From Staphylococcus sp. M0911 (GTDB lineage Bacteria; Bacillota; Bacilli; Staphylococcales; Staphylococcaceae), in the NCBI RefSeq assembly GCF_003491325.1, contig NZ_CP022881.1, positions 1,364,001 through 1,428,000 of the forward strand: 64,000 bases of DNA. The letters run 5' to 3'. Under the pieces are notes generated by a model that was not told the DNA's origin, ran no database searches, and saw only the letters and a list, made by a program, of their open reading frames with translations. Numbering within the stretch: position 1 is the first letter of the stretch; the number at the start of each line of letters is the position of its first letter. The position numbers were made by a program, and so were the translations under genes. Below are positions 39,232-48,552 of this stretch, in pieces.

Positions 39232-40305
39232 ATGACTAAAATCGCATTTACTGGAGGCGGAACGGTTGGACACGTTTCAGTCAATCTAAGTCTGATTCCT
39301 ACTGCATTAGACAAAGGGCATGAGGCGTTTTATATTGGTTCTAAAAATGGTATAGAAAGAGAAATGATAGAATCACAATTACCTAATATTGCATACTATC
39401 CTATTTCGAGTGGTAAATTACGCCGCTACCTATCATTAGAAAATGCGAAAGACGTATTTAAAGTTCTAAAAGGGGTACTTGACGCACGTAAAATTTTGAA
39501 AAAACAAAAGCCAGATTTACTATTCTCAAAAGGTGGTTTTGTGTCTGTACCCGTTGTCATTGCGGCACGTTCGTTAAAGATTCCTACTATCATTCACGAA
39601 TCAGATTTAACACCTGGCTTAGCAAATAAAATTGCATTAAAATTCGCTAAGAAAATCTATACAACGTTTGAAGATACATTAAACTATTTACCAAAAGATA
39701 AAGCAGATTTTGTGGGTGCGACAGTACGTGAAGATTTAAAACAAGGAGATCAACAACGTGGTTATCAATTAACTGAATTTAAGCAAGATAAAAAGGTTTT
39801 ACTTGTTATGGGTGGTAGCTTAGGCAGTAAAAAATTAAATGATGCTATTCGTGAAAACCTAGAAGCTTTATTACACCAATATCAAGTTATACATTTAACC
39901 GGTAAAGGGTTAGTTGACGATTCAATTAAAAAAGAAGGCTACGTACAATTTGAATTTGTTAAAGATGATTTAACAGATTTACTTGCGATTACTGATACAG
40001 TAGTAAGTCGTGCAGGATCAAATGCTATTTATGAATTTCTTACGTTACGAATTCCAATGCTATTAATACCACTTGGTCTTGATCAATCACGTGGCGACCA
40101 AATTGATAACGCGAAAAACTTCGAGTCTAAAGGTTATGGTAAAGCCATTCCTGAAGAAGAATTGACGCAAGTAAGATTGTTAGAAGAGTTGAATCACATT
40201 GAAACAAATCGTGAGGATATCATTAAACAAATGCAGACTTATAAAGAAAGTTACACTAAAGAAGATTTATTCGATAAAATAATCAATGATGCTTTAGACA
40301 ATTAG
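39232..40305 (+). CDS. murG: UDP-GlcNAc:undecaprenyl-PP-MurNAc-pentapeptide transferase MurG
   Basis: 357 residues. Adds GlcNAc to lipid I to make lipid II at the inner face of the membrane. The N-terminal glycine-rich loop is FTGGGTVGHV, a variant of GGTGGH. The acceptor domain carries LFSKGGFVSVPVVIAA and IHESDLTPGLANKI. The donor domain has VMGGSLGSKKLN and SRAGSNAIYEFLTLRIPMLLIPL. It lies outside a division-wall cluster, between an acetyltransferase and a PAP2 phosphatase (12-nt gap), as I recall for staphylococci generally. Confidence 0.96.
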   Translation: MTKIAFTGGGTVGHVSVNLSLIPTALDKGHEAFYIGSKNGIEREMIESQLPNIAYYPISSGKLRRYLSLENAKDVFKVLKGVLDARKILKKQKPDLLFSKGGFVSVPVVIAARSLKIPTIIHESDLTPGLANKIALKFAKKIYTTFEDTLNYLPKDKADFVGATVREDLKQGDQQRGYQLTEFKQDKKVLLVMGGSLGSKKLNDAIRENLEALLHQYQVIHLTGKGLVDDSIKKEGYVQFEFVKDDLTDLLAITDTVVSRAGSNAIYEFLTLRIPMLLIPLGLDQSRGDQIDNAKNFESKGYGKAIPEEELTQVRLLEELNHIETNREDIIKQMQTYKESYTKEDLFDKIINDALDN

Positions 40306-40317
40306 GGGGACAATGTA

Positions 40318-40932
40318 ATGAGTCGATTAAAACGAATTTCATTACTTATCATTTTTACTTTGATATTTGGAATCATAGCATTCTTCCATGAATCACGCTT
40401 AGGTAAATGGATAGATAATGAAGTTTACGAATTCATTTATGCATCAGAAAGCTTTATTACAACTTCAATCATGCTTGGTGCTACCAAACTAGGTGAAGTA
40501 TGGGCTATGGTTTGTTTATCATTAATGCTTATCGCATATTTAATGTTAAAACGACTAAGAATTGAAACTTTATTCTTTATTATCGTGATGAGTTTATCAA
40601 GCATATTAAACCCCGTTTTAAAAAATATCTTTGATAGAGAACGACCAACATTATTGCGCTTAATTGATATTACTGGTTTTAGTTTCCCGAGTGGACACGC
40701 AATGGGATCAACATCTTATTTCGGTAGTATCATTTATATCTTGAACAGAACGGATTCTGGACTATCAAAAGGCATTTTAATTGGGTTAGCAGCTTCACTC
40801 ATTTTGATGGTTTCAACATCACGTGTGTATTTAGGTGTACATTATCCAACTGATATTATTGCAGGTATCATTGGTGGCGCATTTAGTATTGTATTATCAA
40901 CACTAATCTTAAATGAGCAATTAGCAAAATAA
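40318..40932 (+). CDS. PAP2-family membrane phosphatase
   Basis: 204 residues with about six membrane helices and all three PAP2 motifs: KNIFDRERPT, SFPSGHAMGS and SRVYLGVHYPTD. The motif histidines and arginine are the catalytic set. Family members dephosphorylate phosphatidic acid, phosphatidylglycerol phosphate or undecaprenyl pyrophosphate. The position right after murG suggests undecaprenyl-PP recycling, but pgpB-type activity is equally possible. GGGGGA RBS overlaps the murG end. A strong terminator follows. Confidence 0.9.
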   Translation: MSRLKRISLLIIFTLIFGIIAFFHESRLGKWIDNEVYEFIYASESFITTSIMLGATKLGEVWAMVCLSLMLIAYLMLKRLRIETLFFIIVMSLSSILNPVLKNIFDRERPTLLRLIDITGFSFPSGHAMGSTSYFGSIIYILNRTDSGLSKGILIGLAASLILMVSTSRVYLGVHYPTDIIAGIIGGAFSIVLSTLILNEQLAK

Positions 40933-40944
40933 AATAAGACAGTG

Positions 40945-40986
40945 AAGCACCACATTTCAACTTAAGGAAATGTGGTGCTTTCTTTT
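40945..40986 (+). terminator. Terminator after the PAP2 gene
   Basis: A perfect 14-bp stem (40945-40958 with 40967-40980), 8-nt loop and a TCTTTT tail. Ends the acetyltransferase-murG-PAP2 transcript. Confidence 0.92.
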
Positions 40987-41014
40987 ATCATTAATTGTCA
41001 TCATTAGCGGAACT

Positions 41015-41184
41015 AAAAAAGCAGTAAACCTCAAGTGTCTAAAGGTCTACTGCTTTATTAAAACGTTTTTCAACGTTAGTCTTTTACGGGCATATAAAAG
41101 GGGATTATATGAAAATGACCAATCCTTAAGAACGAAATATATGTGGGGGGGGAAAGTTCTTTTTGGTATTGATAATCATTTCCA
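41015..41184 (-). ncRNA. isrR: IsrR-like iron-sparing small RNA
   Basis: No plausible protein, but a complete minus-strand transcription unit. A promoter (41191-41218) should start RNA near 41184. The transcript has three C-rich single-stranded-looking tracts: CCCCCCCC (41145-41152), CCCC (41100-41103) and CCC (41088-41090). It ends in a hairpin (41018-41031 with 41043-41056, one mismatch in 14 bp) followed by six U. The length, about 170 nt, the Fur-box promoter, the C-rich motifs and the place between a PAP2 (pgpB-type) gene and arlR all fit S. aureus IsrR. IsrR is made under iron starvation and silences mRNAs of iron-using enzymes through C-rich seed regions. Identity is inferred from these features plus recalled synteny, without alignment. 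Confidence 0.85.
41170..41184. promoter_or_regulatory. Second Fur-like box at the isrR start site
   Basis: TGATAATCATTTCCA: the left half is a perfect Fur half-site and the right half has two mismatches. It lies at the predicted transcription start, 33 nt from the first box. Confidence 0.65.
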
Positions 41185-41190
41185 ACTATT

Positions 41191-41218
41191 ATTATACACT
41201 AATGAGAATCATTGTCAA
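41191..41218 (-). promoter_or_regulatory. Consensus promoter of the IsrR-like RNA
   Basis: On the minus strand, TTGACA (41213-41218) and TATAAT (41191-41196) are separated by 16 nt. Both hexamers are perfect, the strongest promoter seen in the window. A Fur box overlaps its -35 and spacer. Confidence 0.9.
41203..41217. promoter_or_regulatory. Fur box overlapping the isrR -35 region
   Basis: TGAGAATCATTGTCA matches the 7-1-7 Fur palindrome TGATAATNATTATCA except at positions 4 and 12. It covers most of the -35 and spacer, so bound Fur would block RNA polymerase. Confidence 0.82.
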
Positions 41219-41584
41219 TTAGAAACAATAAAAAATGATAAACTTATTTTGCGATCACTAACTACCAACGATTTTAGCTATTTCTAATACTGGAAATAAT
41301 AATAAAATACTTCTCAATACCGACCATGTAACGATTGAAAATATGATAAAATTTAGTTAAGAATACAATTAATGGGTTATACACAAAGAGGCAAAGGCAT
41401 ATGAATTAAGTCATCTAATTAATCATTGACATGTAGATTCACAACATTCACGAAATCAATGACTAAGTTTCGAAATCAGATGTCTACATTCAACATCAAT
41501 GAATATATTAAAGATAAATACATCAATCATATGTTAAATGAGTTTTATTTAACATTGTGCATAACCATATTAAGAGGTGCAAAG

Positions 41585-42244
41585 ATGACAAACATTTTAA
41601 TTGTAGAAGATGAAAAAAACTTAGCTCGATTTATTGAACTTGAACTAACACATGAAAATTATCAAGTCGATATTGAAAATGATGGTGCTACTGGTCTAGA
41701 CAAAGCACTGAATAAAACTTACGATCTCATTATTTTAGATCTAATGTTACCGAATATAAATGGTTTAGAGATTTGTCGTCAAATTCGTCAACAGCAAACA
41801 ACGCCTATTATCATCATTACTGCTAAAAGTGATACTTATGATAAAGTTGCTGGTTTAGATTATGGTGCTGATGATTACATTGTTAAACCATTTGATATCG
41901 AAGAATTACTTGCTCGTATTAGAGCCATTCTTCGTCGTCAACCTAAAAAAGATACTATTAATATTAACGGTATCATTATAGATAAAGAAGCTTTTGAGGT
42001 TACAGTAGATGGCACTCAATTAGATTTAACTAAAACTGAATATGACTTATTCTACGTGTTAGCAGAAAATAAAAATCACGTATTACAACGTGAACAAATT
42101 TTAAATCATGTATGGGGATATAATACTGAAGTTGAAACGAATGTCGTAGATGTCTATATCCGCTATTTAAGAAACAAACTAAAACCCTTTGGTAAAGATA
42201 AAGTCATTGAAACAGTACGCGGTGTAGGGTACGTGATTCGATGA
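41585..42244 (+). CDS. arlR: Response regulator ArlR
   Basis: A 219-residue OmpR-family regulator: receiver domain (1-120; phospho-acceptor D52 in [11 protein letters not shown]101 region IVKPF) and a winged-helix DNA-binding domain (about 130-219; [21 protein letters not shown]). With ArlS it controls adhesion, autolysis and virulence genes, including ebh-type giant surface proteins and mgrA in S. aureus (family knowledge). Start at the ATG at 41585 behind AGAGGTG; the open frame extends 53 codons upstream but lacks a ribosome binding site there. It overlaps arlS by 4 nt. Confidence 0.97.
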   Translation: MTNILIVEDEKNLARFIELELTHENYQVDIENDGATGLDKALNKTYDLIILDLMLPNINGLEICRQIRQQQTTPIIIITAKSDTYDKVAGLDYGADDYIVKPFDIEELLARIRAILRRQPKKDTININGIIIDKEAFEVTVDGTQLDLTKTEYDLFYVLAENKNHVLQREQILNHVWGYNTEVETNVVDVYIRYLRNKLKPFGKDKVIETVRGVGYVIR

Positions 42245-43599
42245 TGAAACAACGGAAACTCAAATATAAATGGATGTTAATCACCACATTTATCACTTTT
42301 ATCACTATCGTTTTATTCTGTCTGGTAATCATCTTCTTTTTAAAGGATGCCTTACATGATAGTGAATTAGACGAAGCTGAACGTAGTTCTGACGATATTA
42401 TCAATTTATTTCATGCCAAACCCTTAGATGAAATATCGGCCTTAGATTTAAATGCTTCGTTAGAAAACTTTCAAGAAGTGACTATTTTTAATACTAAAGG
42501 AAAAAAATTACTTCAAACAACTAATGAAAATTTGCCATCTGTACCTTCTAATATAGGCCTTTCTCACCCAGAAAGAGTCAAAATCATTAAATATAAAGGC
42601 GTTGATTACTTAGCAATCACAGAACGTATCCATACTCAAAACTTTAATGGATATAGCGTATTAATTCATTCATTAGAAAATTATGAACATCTTGTACAAT
42701 CTTTATATATTGTAGCCATTGCATTCGGCTTAATAGCTACATTTATCACTGCCATTGTAAGTTATATCGTCTCATCACAAATCACCAAACCCATTGTGAC
42801 CATGTCTAATAAAATGAATCAAATTCGGCGTGACGGTTTCCAAAATAAATTAGAGTTGACGACAAACTATGAGGAAACTGATAATCTCATCGCTACATTT
42901 AATGAGATGATGTTCCATATCGAAGAAACGTTTAATCAACAACGACAATTTGTAGAAGATGCATCCCATGAATTAAGAACGCCATTACAAATTATTCAAG
43001 GTCATTTGAATTTAATTCAAAGATGGGGTAAAAAAGATCCAGCCGTGCTAGAAGAATCACTAAATATTTCTTTAGAAGAAATGAACAGAATCACCAAATT
43101 AGTTGAAGAATTATTATTATTAACTAAAGACAATGTTAAAAATGGCCAAGTTGAAAAAGAACTCGTAGATATCAATTCTGAAATATTATCTAGAGTTAAT
43201 TCTCTTAAACAACTACACCCAGACTATACGTTTGATATTGAACTAGATGAAAAACCTTTAAAACTTAATATGAACCGTCATCAATTCGAACAACTCATTT
43301 TAATCTTTATAGACAATGCGATGAAATATGATGTTGAAAATAAATTAATTCAGATTAAAACCCAACTTAAAAACAAACAAATTAGTATAGAGATTACTGA
43401 CCACGGTTTAGGTATTCCAAAGCAAGACCTAGAATTTATATTTGACCGTTTTTACCGTGTAGATAAATCTCGAGCTCGCAGCCAAGGTGGTAATGGTTTA
43501 GGTCTATCTATTGCTGATAAAATCGTTCAACTAAATGGCGGATTTATTCAAGTAGAAAGTGAAGTTGATCATTACACAACCTTTAAAATCATATTTTAA
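42241..43599 (+). CDS. arlS: Sensor histidine kinase ArlS
   Basis: A 452-residue membrane kinase. TM1 (about 14-36), extracellular sensing segment (about 37-155), TM2 (about 156-180), HAMP linker (about 181-235), DHp domain with H243 in [11 protein letters not shown], and an ATPase domain with N-box [10 protein letters not shown]1 DHGLGIP, F-box [11 protein letters not shown] and G2 GGNGLGLSI. It autophosphorylates and passes the phosphate to ArlR D52. The start codon lies in the arlR stop (ATGA overlap); a second Met follows at once, so numbering may shift by one. Confidence 0.97.
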   Translation: MMKQRKLKYKWMLITTFITFITIVLFCLVIIFFLKDALHDSELDEAERSSDDIINLFHAKPLDEISALDLNASLENFQEVTIFNTKGKKLLQTTNENLPSVPSNIGLSHPERVKIIKYKGVDYLAITERIHTQNFNGYSVLIHSLENYEHLVQSLYIVAIAFGLIATFITAIVSYIVSSQITKPIVTMSNKMNQIRRDGFQNKLELTTNYEETDNLIATFNEMMFHIEETFNQQRQFVEDASHELRTPLQIIQGHLNLIQRWGKKDPAVLEESLNISLEEMNRITKLVEELLLLTKDNVKNGQVEKELVDINSEILSRVNSLKQLHPDYTFDIELDEKPLKLNMNRHQFEQLILIFIDNAMKYDVENKLIQIKTQLKNKQISIEITDHGLGIPKQDLEFIFDRFYRVDKSRARSQGGNGLGLSIADKIVQLNGGFIQVESEVDHYTTFKIIF

Positions 43600-43707
43600 A
43601 GACATCAATTAGAACGAAAACCCTTTGTAAATCATACATTTTGTGTACCTAATTAAGCTTTTAGTTTACATCTTTATGACCAACATTTTAATATTATGAA
43701 ATTAATG

Positions 43708-43739
43708 CAGAACCAAATTTATCTTGGTTCTGTTTTTTT
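43708..43739 (+). terminator. Terminator after arlRS
   Basis: CAGAACCAA (43708-43716) pairs perfectly with TTGGTTCTG (43724-43732) across a 7-nt loop. Seven T follow. Confidence 0.92.
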
Positions 43740-43760
43740 ACAATAATAGGTAAATCTACT

Positions 43761-43807
43761 TTAACAAAATTTGAAATAATGCTATTATTGTCTTGTAAGC
43801 GTTTCAA
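43761..43807 (+). promoter_or_regulatory. odhA promoter with possible CcpA cre site
   Basis: TTAACA (43761-43766), 16 nt, then an extended -10 TGC-TATTAT (43783-43788). The predicted start falls in TGTAAGCGTTTCAA (43794-43807). This matches the cre consensus TGWNANCGNTNWCA at all but two right-half positions. A cre over the start site would give carbon catabolite repression, as expected for a TCA-cycle enzyme. Confidence 0.55.
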
Positions 43808-43828
43808 CATTTTTGTGGAGGGTGTAAT

Positions 43829-46633
43829 ATGACAAAGGACAAGAGAGAGGTTACAGAGGCACCTGTAAACTTCGGCGCAAATCTAGGGTTAATGCTAGAT
43901 TTATATGATGATTACCTACAAGATCCATCATCAGTACCCGAAGATTTACAAGTCCTATTTAGTACAATTCAAACAGGGGAAGCTCATATCGAGGCTAAAC
44001 CAGCCGCTAATGAGGGTGGTTCACAATCTGGTGACAGTACAATTAAACGTGTCATGAGATTAATCGATAACATTAGACAATACGGACATTTAAAAGCAAA
44101 TATATATCCAGTCAATCCTCCAGAGCGTAAAAATATTCCTAAATTAGAAATAGAAGATTTCGATTTAGATCAAGCTACTTTGGAAAATATCTCAGCTGGA
44201 ATCGTATCAGAACACTTTACTGATATTTATGATAATGCATATGAAGCTATTGTTCGTATGGAAAAAAGATACAAAGGTCCTATTGCGTTCGAATATACGC
44301 ATATTAATAACAATAAAGAACGTGTATGGTTAAAACGTCGTATCGAAACACCATATAAAGCAACATTAAATAATAAACAAAAAACTGAATTATTTAATAA
44401 ATTGGCTCATGTCGAAGGTTTCGAGAAGTATTTACACAAAAACTTCGTTGGTGCAAAACGATTCTCTATTGAAGGTGTCGATGCTCTAGTACCAATGCTA
44501 CAACACACGATTACACTAGCTGGCGAAGCTGGAATCAAAAATATTCAAATCGGTATGGCGCACCGTGGTCGTTTAAATGTACTGACTCACGTATTAGAGA
44601 AACCATATGAAATGATGATTTCAGAATTCATGCACACTGACCCTATGAAGTTCTTGCCAGAAGATGGTAGCTTAGAATTAACTGCTGGTTGGACTGGCGA
44701 TGTGAAGTATCACTTAGGTGGCGTAAAAACTACAGATTCATACGGTATTGAACAACGAATCGCTTTAGCAAACAACCCAAGTCACTTGGAAATTGTAGCG
44801 CCCGTTGTTGAAGGTCGTACACGTGCTGCCCAAGATAATACACAACAAGCTGGCGCGCCACAAACTGACTTCCATAAAGCTATGCCAATCATTATACATG
44901 GTGATGCTGCATATCCTGGTCAAGGTATTAACTTTGAAACAATGAACTTAGGTGATTTAAAAGGCTACTCAACTGGTGGTTCTTTACACATCATTACAAA
45001 TAACCGAATCGGTTTCACAACTGAACCAACAGATGGCCGTTCAACAACATACTCAACAGATGTTGCTAAAGGTTATGATGTTCCGATTTTACATGTTAAT
45101 GCTGACGACGTAGAAGCAACGATCGAAGCCATTGATATCGCTATGGAATTCCGTAAAGAATTCCATAAAGATGTAGTCATCGACTTAGTAGGTTATAGAC
45201 GTTACGGTCATAACGAAATGGATGAACCGTCAATAACAAATCCATTACCATATCAAAATATCCGTAAGCATGATTCAGTAGAATTGGTTTATGGTAAAAA
45301 GTTAGTAGATGAAGGCATTATCAGTGAAGATGAAATGAATCAAGTCATTGATAGTGTTCAAAAAGAAATGCGTGCAGCACATGATAAGATTGATAAATCA
45401 GATAAAATGGACAATCCAGATATGGAAAAACCAGAATCCTTACAACAACCACTTAAAAGTGATGATAAGGAATTCTCATTTGATCACTTAAAAGAAATCA
45501 ATGACGCGATGTTAACTTATCCTGAAGGGTTCAATGTACTGAAAAAATTAAATAAAGTACTTGAAAAACGTAAAGAACCATTTGAAAAAGAAGATGGCTT
45601 AGTAGATTGGGCACAAGCGGAACAACTTGCTTTCGCAACAATTTTACAAGATGGTACGTCTATTCGTTTAACTGGTCAAGACAGTGAACGTGGTACATTC
45701 AGTCATCGTCACGCAGTATTACATGATGAAGAAAATGGCGACACATTCACACCATTACATCATGTACCAGACCAAAAAGCATCATTCGATATTCATAACT
45801 CACCATTATCAGAAGCAGCTGTTGTTGGTTTTGAATATGGTTACAATGTTGAAAATAAAGGAAGTTTCAATATTTGGGAAGCACAATATGGGGACTTCTC
45901 AAATATGGCACAGATGATGTTTGATAACTTCTTATCAAGTGCACGTGCAAAATGGGGCGAACGTTCAGGTTTAACATTATTCTTACCTCATTCATTTGAA
46001 GGGCAAGGTCCAGAACATTCATCAGCACGTCTTGAAAGATTCTTACAACTTGCAGCAGAAAACAATAGCACTGTAGTGAACTTATCAAGTGCAAGTAACT
46101 ACTTCCACTTACTACGTGCTCAAGCAGCAAGCTTAGATACTCAAGAAATGAGACCATTAATTGTTATGTCACCAAAAAGTTTATTACGTAACAAAACAGT
46201 TGCTAAGCCAATTGATGAGTTTACTTCTGGTGGTTTCAAACCAATCATTGCTGAAGATTATGAAGCTGATAAAGTTAAAAAAGTAATATTAGCTTCAGGT
46301 AAAGTATTCATTGACTTAAAAGAATATTTAGCTAAAAATCCTGACGAATCTGTATTACTTGTAGCAGTTGAAAGATTATATCCATTCCCTGAAGAGGAAA
46401 TCCAAGAAATTTTCGATCAACTACCAAATCTTGAATCAGTATCATGGGTTCAAGAAGAACCTAAAAACCAAGGTGCATGGTTATTCGTTTATCCTTACCT
46501 AAGAGCACTAGTTGGTGATAAATACGATTTAAGTTACCATGGAAGAATCCAAAGGGCAGCACCAGCTGAAGGTGATGGAGAAATTCATAAACTTGTTCAA
46601 AATAATATTATTGAAAGTAGCATTACTAAATAA
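43829..46633 (+). CDS. odhA: 2-oxoglutarate dehydrogenase E1 component
   Basis: 934 residues (sucA in other annotations). Thiamine-diphosphate-dependent decarboxylase of the TCA-cycle complex that converts 2-oxoglutarate to succinyl-CoA. An N-terminal helical segment ([20 protein letters not shown]) is followed by the E1 core. [14 protein letters not shown] and H357-G-D-AAYPGQG with TNNRIGFTT form the cofactor region. A transketolase-type pyrimidine domain with [19 protein letters not shown] and a C-terminal domain come last. It ends 17 nt before odhB. GGAGGGTG RBS. Confidence 0.97.
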   Translation: MTKDKREVTEAPVNFGANLGLMLDLYDDYLQDPSSVPEDLQVLFSTIQTGEAHIEAKPAANEGGSQSGDSTIKRVMRLIDNIRQYGHLKANIYPVNPPERKNIPKLEIEDFDLDQATLENISAGIVSEHFTDIYDNAYEAIVRMEKRYKGPIAFEYTHINNNKERVWLKRRIETPYKATLNNKQKTELFNKLAHVEGFEKYLHKNFVGAKRFSIEGVDALVPMLQHTITLAGEAGIKNIQIGMAHRGRLNVLTHVLEKPYEMMISEFMHTDPMKFLPEDGSLELTAGWTGDVKYHLGGVKTTDSYGIEQRIALANNPSHLEIVAPVVEGRTRAAQDNTQQAGAPQTDFHKAMPIIIHGDAAYPGQGINFETMNLGDLKGYSTGGSLHIITNNRIGFTTEPTDGRSTTYSTDVAKGYDVPILHVNADDVEATIEAIDIAMEFRKEFHKDVVIDLVGYRRYGHNEMDEPSITNPLPYQNIRKHDSVELVYGKKLVDEGIISEDEMNQVIDSVQKEMRAAHDKIDKSDKMDNPDMEKPESLQQPLKSDDKEFSFDHLKEINDAMLTYPEGFNVLKKLNKVLEKRKEPFEKEDGLVDWAQAEQLAFATILQDGTSIRLTGQDSERGTFSHRHAVLHDEENGDTFTPLHHVPDQKASFDIHNSPLSEAAVVGFEYGYNVENKGSFNIWEAQYGDFSNMAQMMFDNFLSSARAKWGERSGLTLFLPHSFEGQGPEHSSARLERFLQLAAENNSTVVNLSSASNYFHLLRAQAASLDTQEMRPLIVMSPKSLLRNKTVAKPIDEFTSGGFKPIIAEDYEADKVKKVILASGKVFIDLKEYLAKNPDESVLLVAVERLYPFPEEEIQEIFDQLPNLESVSWVQEEPKNQGAWLFVYPYLRALVGDKYDLSYHGRIQRAAPAEGDGEIHKLVQNNIIESSITK

Positions 46634-46650
46634 ATAGGGGGAAATTCAAA

Positions 46651-47937
46651 ATGCCAGAGGTTAAAGTTCCAGAATTAGCAGAATCAATTACAGAAGGTAC
46701 CATTGCAGAGTGGTTAAAAAATGTTGGAGATAGCGTAGATAAAGGCGAAGCTATTCTTGAATTAGAAACAGATAAAGTTAACGTAGAAGTTGTATCAGAA
46801 GAAGCAGGTGTTTTATCAGAACAACTTGCTAATGAAGGCGATACAGTTGAAGTAGGTCAAGCTATCGCAGTTGTTGGTGAAGGCAGTGGTAATGCATCAA
46901 GTGGTTCATCAGATAATCAAACTCCACAAAGTAATGATGAAACTAATAAAGATGATCAACAATCTAAAGAAACTTCTCAACCATCAAACGATACTCAATC
47001 ATCAGATCAATCTCAAGATGATTCAGCTAATAACCAACGTGTGAAAGCAACACCTTCAGCTCGTCGCCATGCTCGCGCTAACGGCGTTGACTTAAGTGAA
47101 GTTGCTGGAAAATCAAATGATGTTGTTAGAAAAGAAGATGTAAACAACAGTCAAAATCAAGCTAAACAATCATCACAAAATGACAACAAACCTTCTGGTA
47201 ATGAAGCTAAAAAATCTAGTGACAAACCATCTAAACCAGTTATTCGTGAAAAAATGTCACGTAGAAAGAAAACTGCTGCTAAAAAATTATTAGAAGTATC
47301 TAATAATACAGCTATGTTAACAACTTTCAATGAAGTTGATATGACAAACGTTATGGATTTACGTAAACGTAAAAAAGAACAATTCATCAAAGATCATGAT
47401 GGTACTAAATTAGGTTTCATGTCATTCTTCACTAAAGCTGCAGTTGCTGCACTTAAAAAATATCCAGAAGTCAATGCTGAAATTGATGGCGAAGACATGA
47501 TTACTAAACAATACTATGATATCGGTATTGCTGTATCTACTGACGATGGTTTATTAGTACCATTCGTAAGAGATTGCGATAAGAAAAACTTTGCTGAAAT
47601 CGAACAAGAAATCGCTAATCTAGCTGTCAAAGCTCGTGACAAAAAATTAGGCTTAGATGACATGGTTAACGGTTCATTCACAATTACAAATGGTGGTATC
47701 TTCGGTTCAATGATGAGTACACCAATTATCAATGGTAGTCAAGCTGCTATCTTAGGTATGCACTCTATCATCACTCGTCCAATTGCAATTGACAAAGATA
47801 CTATTGAAAATCGTCCAATGATGTACATCGCATTAAGCTATGACCACAGAATTATTGATGGTAAAGAAGCAGTAGGATTCTTAAAAACAATCAAAGACCT
47901 AATTGAAAATCCTGAAGATTTATTATTAGAATCTTAA
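46651..47937 (+). CDS. odhB: 2-oxoglutarate dehydrogenase E2 (dihydrolipoyl succinyltransferase)
   Basis: 428 residues (sucB). Lipoyl domain (1-77) with lipoylated K42 in [11 protein letters not shown] Ser/Gln/Asp-rich flexible linker (about 85-125) precedes the peripheral-subunit-binding domain (about 130-160; [18 protein letters not shown]). A second linker leads to the catalytic domain, with H399 and D403 in SYDHRIIDG. It receives the succinyl group from OdhA and passes it to CoA. The E3 subunit gene is not in the window; staphylococci usually share it with the pyruvate dehydrogenase complex. GGGGGA RBS. Confidence 0.97.
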   Translation: MPEVKVPELAESITEGTIAEWLKNVGDSVDKGEAILELETDKVNVEVVSEEAGVLSEQLANEGDTVEVGQAIAVVGEGSGNASSGSSDNQTPQSNDETNKDDQQSKETSQPSNDTQSSDQSQDDSANNQRVKATPSARRHARANGVDLSEVAGKSNDVVRKEDVNNSQNQAKQSSQNDNKPSGNEAKKSSDKPSKPVIREKMSRRKKTAAKKLLEVSNNTAMLTTFNEVDMTNVMDLRKRKKEQFIKDHDGTKLGFMSFFTKAAVAALKKYPEVNAEIDGEDMITKQYYDIGIAVSTDDGLLVPFVRDCDKKNFAEIEQEIANLAVKARDKKLGLDDMVNGSFTITNGGIFGSMMSTPIINGSQAAILGMHSIITRPIAIDKDTIENRPMMYIALSYDHRIIDGKEAVGFLKTIKDLIENPEDLLLES

Positions 47938-48072
47938 TTCAAACGACTAACGTTGAATATAATTTTGATAAAATGATGGTTTATGAGTTATATCATTATT
48001 TTTATAATCGGGTTGTATTATTTATTTTCTAAATCAGAATATTTATAAACACTTGCTTAAATAGTCTAAAAA

Positions 48073-48111
48073 AGCCAGTAAATGGGTCAATATAAACATC
48101 ATTTACTGGCT
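48073..48111. terminator. Terminator between odhB and the small membrane protein gene
   Basis: A perfect 12-bp stem (AGCCAGTAAATG at 48073-48084 with its complement at 48100-48111), 15-nt loop. A clean T-run exists only on the minus strand (complement of AAAAAA at 48068-48073), so it mainly serves the minus-strand gene ending at 48150. It could also stop odhAB readthrough. Confidence 0.72.
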
Positions 48112-48149
48112 ATTTCTATGTTTTAACATTTAAAACTATAGGGTAACTT

Positions 48150-48320
48150 TTAGTATAAGACGATAATCTCTATAATTGCTAAAATAATAAATACAATAAA
48201 TGCAATTAAGAAATATTTAAAATTAGGCTTTTGCTTATTCTGTAAATTCGTAAAAACTTGTATACCTGAATAAGCAGCGATTAAAACAGTAATTGCAAAT
48301 ACTATCCACATCGTAGACAT
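48150..48320 (-). CDS. Small two-helix membrane protein
   Basis: A 56-residue protein, short enough to be missed by gene callers. Start ATG at 48318-48320 has a perfect AAGGAGG 7 nt upstream. It has a promoter (48349-48376) and a terminator (48073-48111) of its own. Two hydrophobic segments (about residues 4-21 and 36-55) flank a short basic/polar loop (NLQNKQKPNFK). Ends in IIVLY. No family recognised and function unknown. Two helices joined by a positive loop suggest a hairpin with both ends outside. Confidence 0.82.
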   Translation of the reverse strand: MSTMWIVFAITVLIAAYSGIQVFTNLQNKQKPNFKYFLIAFIVFIILAIIEIIVLY

Positions 48321-48348
48321 GTGTATGCCTCCTTACTTTATCTCTATA

Positions 48349-48376
48349 ATTATATTTTAATACACTTTGACAACAA
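48349..48376 (-). promoter_or_regulatory. Promoter of the small membrane protein gene
   Basis: On the minus strand, TTGTTG (48371-48376), 16 nt, TATAAT (48349-48354). This places the start about 20 nt before the coding sequence. Confidence 0.6.
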
Positions 48377-48552
48377 TACCAAAATGAATTTTAACTTAAT
48401 TTTGAAAAATTAATTACAACCAAACTTTTCACAATACAATTTAAACTTTTATCCATTCATATGATCCATCATCGTAATAGTTCATCATATAAATCATCGT
48501 AAAAATACGTTATAATAATAATGTAACGATAAATGATTAGGGGTGTCAGTAA

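Larger units (their letters stand above)
40933..41584. other. 652-bp region between the PAP2 gene and arlR
   Basis: Contains the PAP2 terminator, the IsrR-like RNA with its Fur-controlled promoter, and about 365 bp of AT-rich arlR upstream sequence (41219-41584) in which I found no clear promoter or structure. A 105-codon open frame at 40970-41287 starts inside the terminator and runs antisense to the RNA; I do not regard it as a gene. Confidence 0.6.
47938..48552. other. Intergenic region around a small minus-strand gene
   Basis: Besides the 56-residue gene (48150-48320), its promoter and terminator, the stretch 47938-48072 is AT-rich with nothing recognisable. 48377-48552 holds only a TATAAT at 48511-48516, about 30 nt before the VOC gene's ribosome binding site, without a good -35. 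Confidence 0.5.

Noticed and set aside
40970-41287. 105-codon open frame between the PAP2 gene and arlR
   Set aside because: It begins inside a terminator arm, has no ribosome binding site and runs antisense to the IsrR-like RNA; its composition looks like translated noncoding AT-rich DNA.
41426-41584. N-terminal extension of ArlR by 53 codons
   Set aside because: The extension has no ribosome binding site and is not part of the receiver domain; the ATG at 41585 has AGAGGTG and gives the usual 219 residues.
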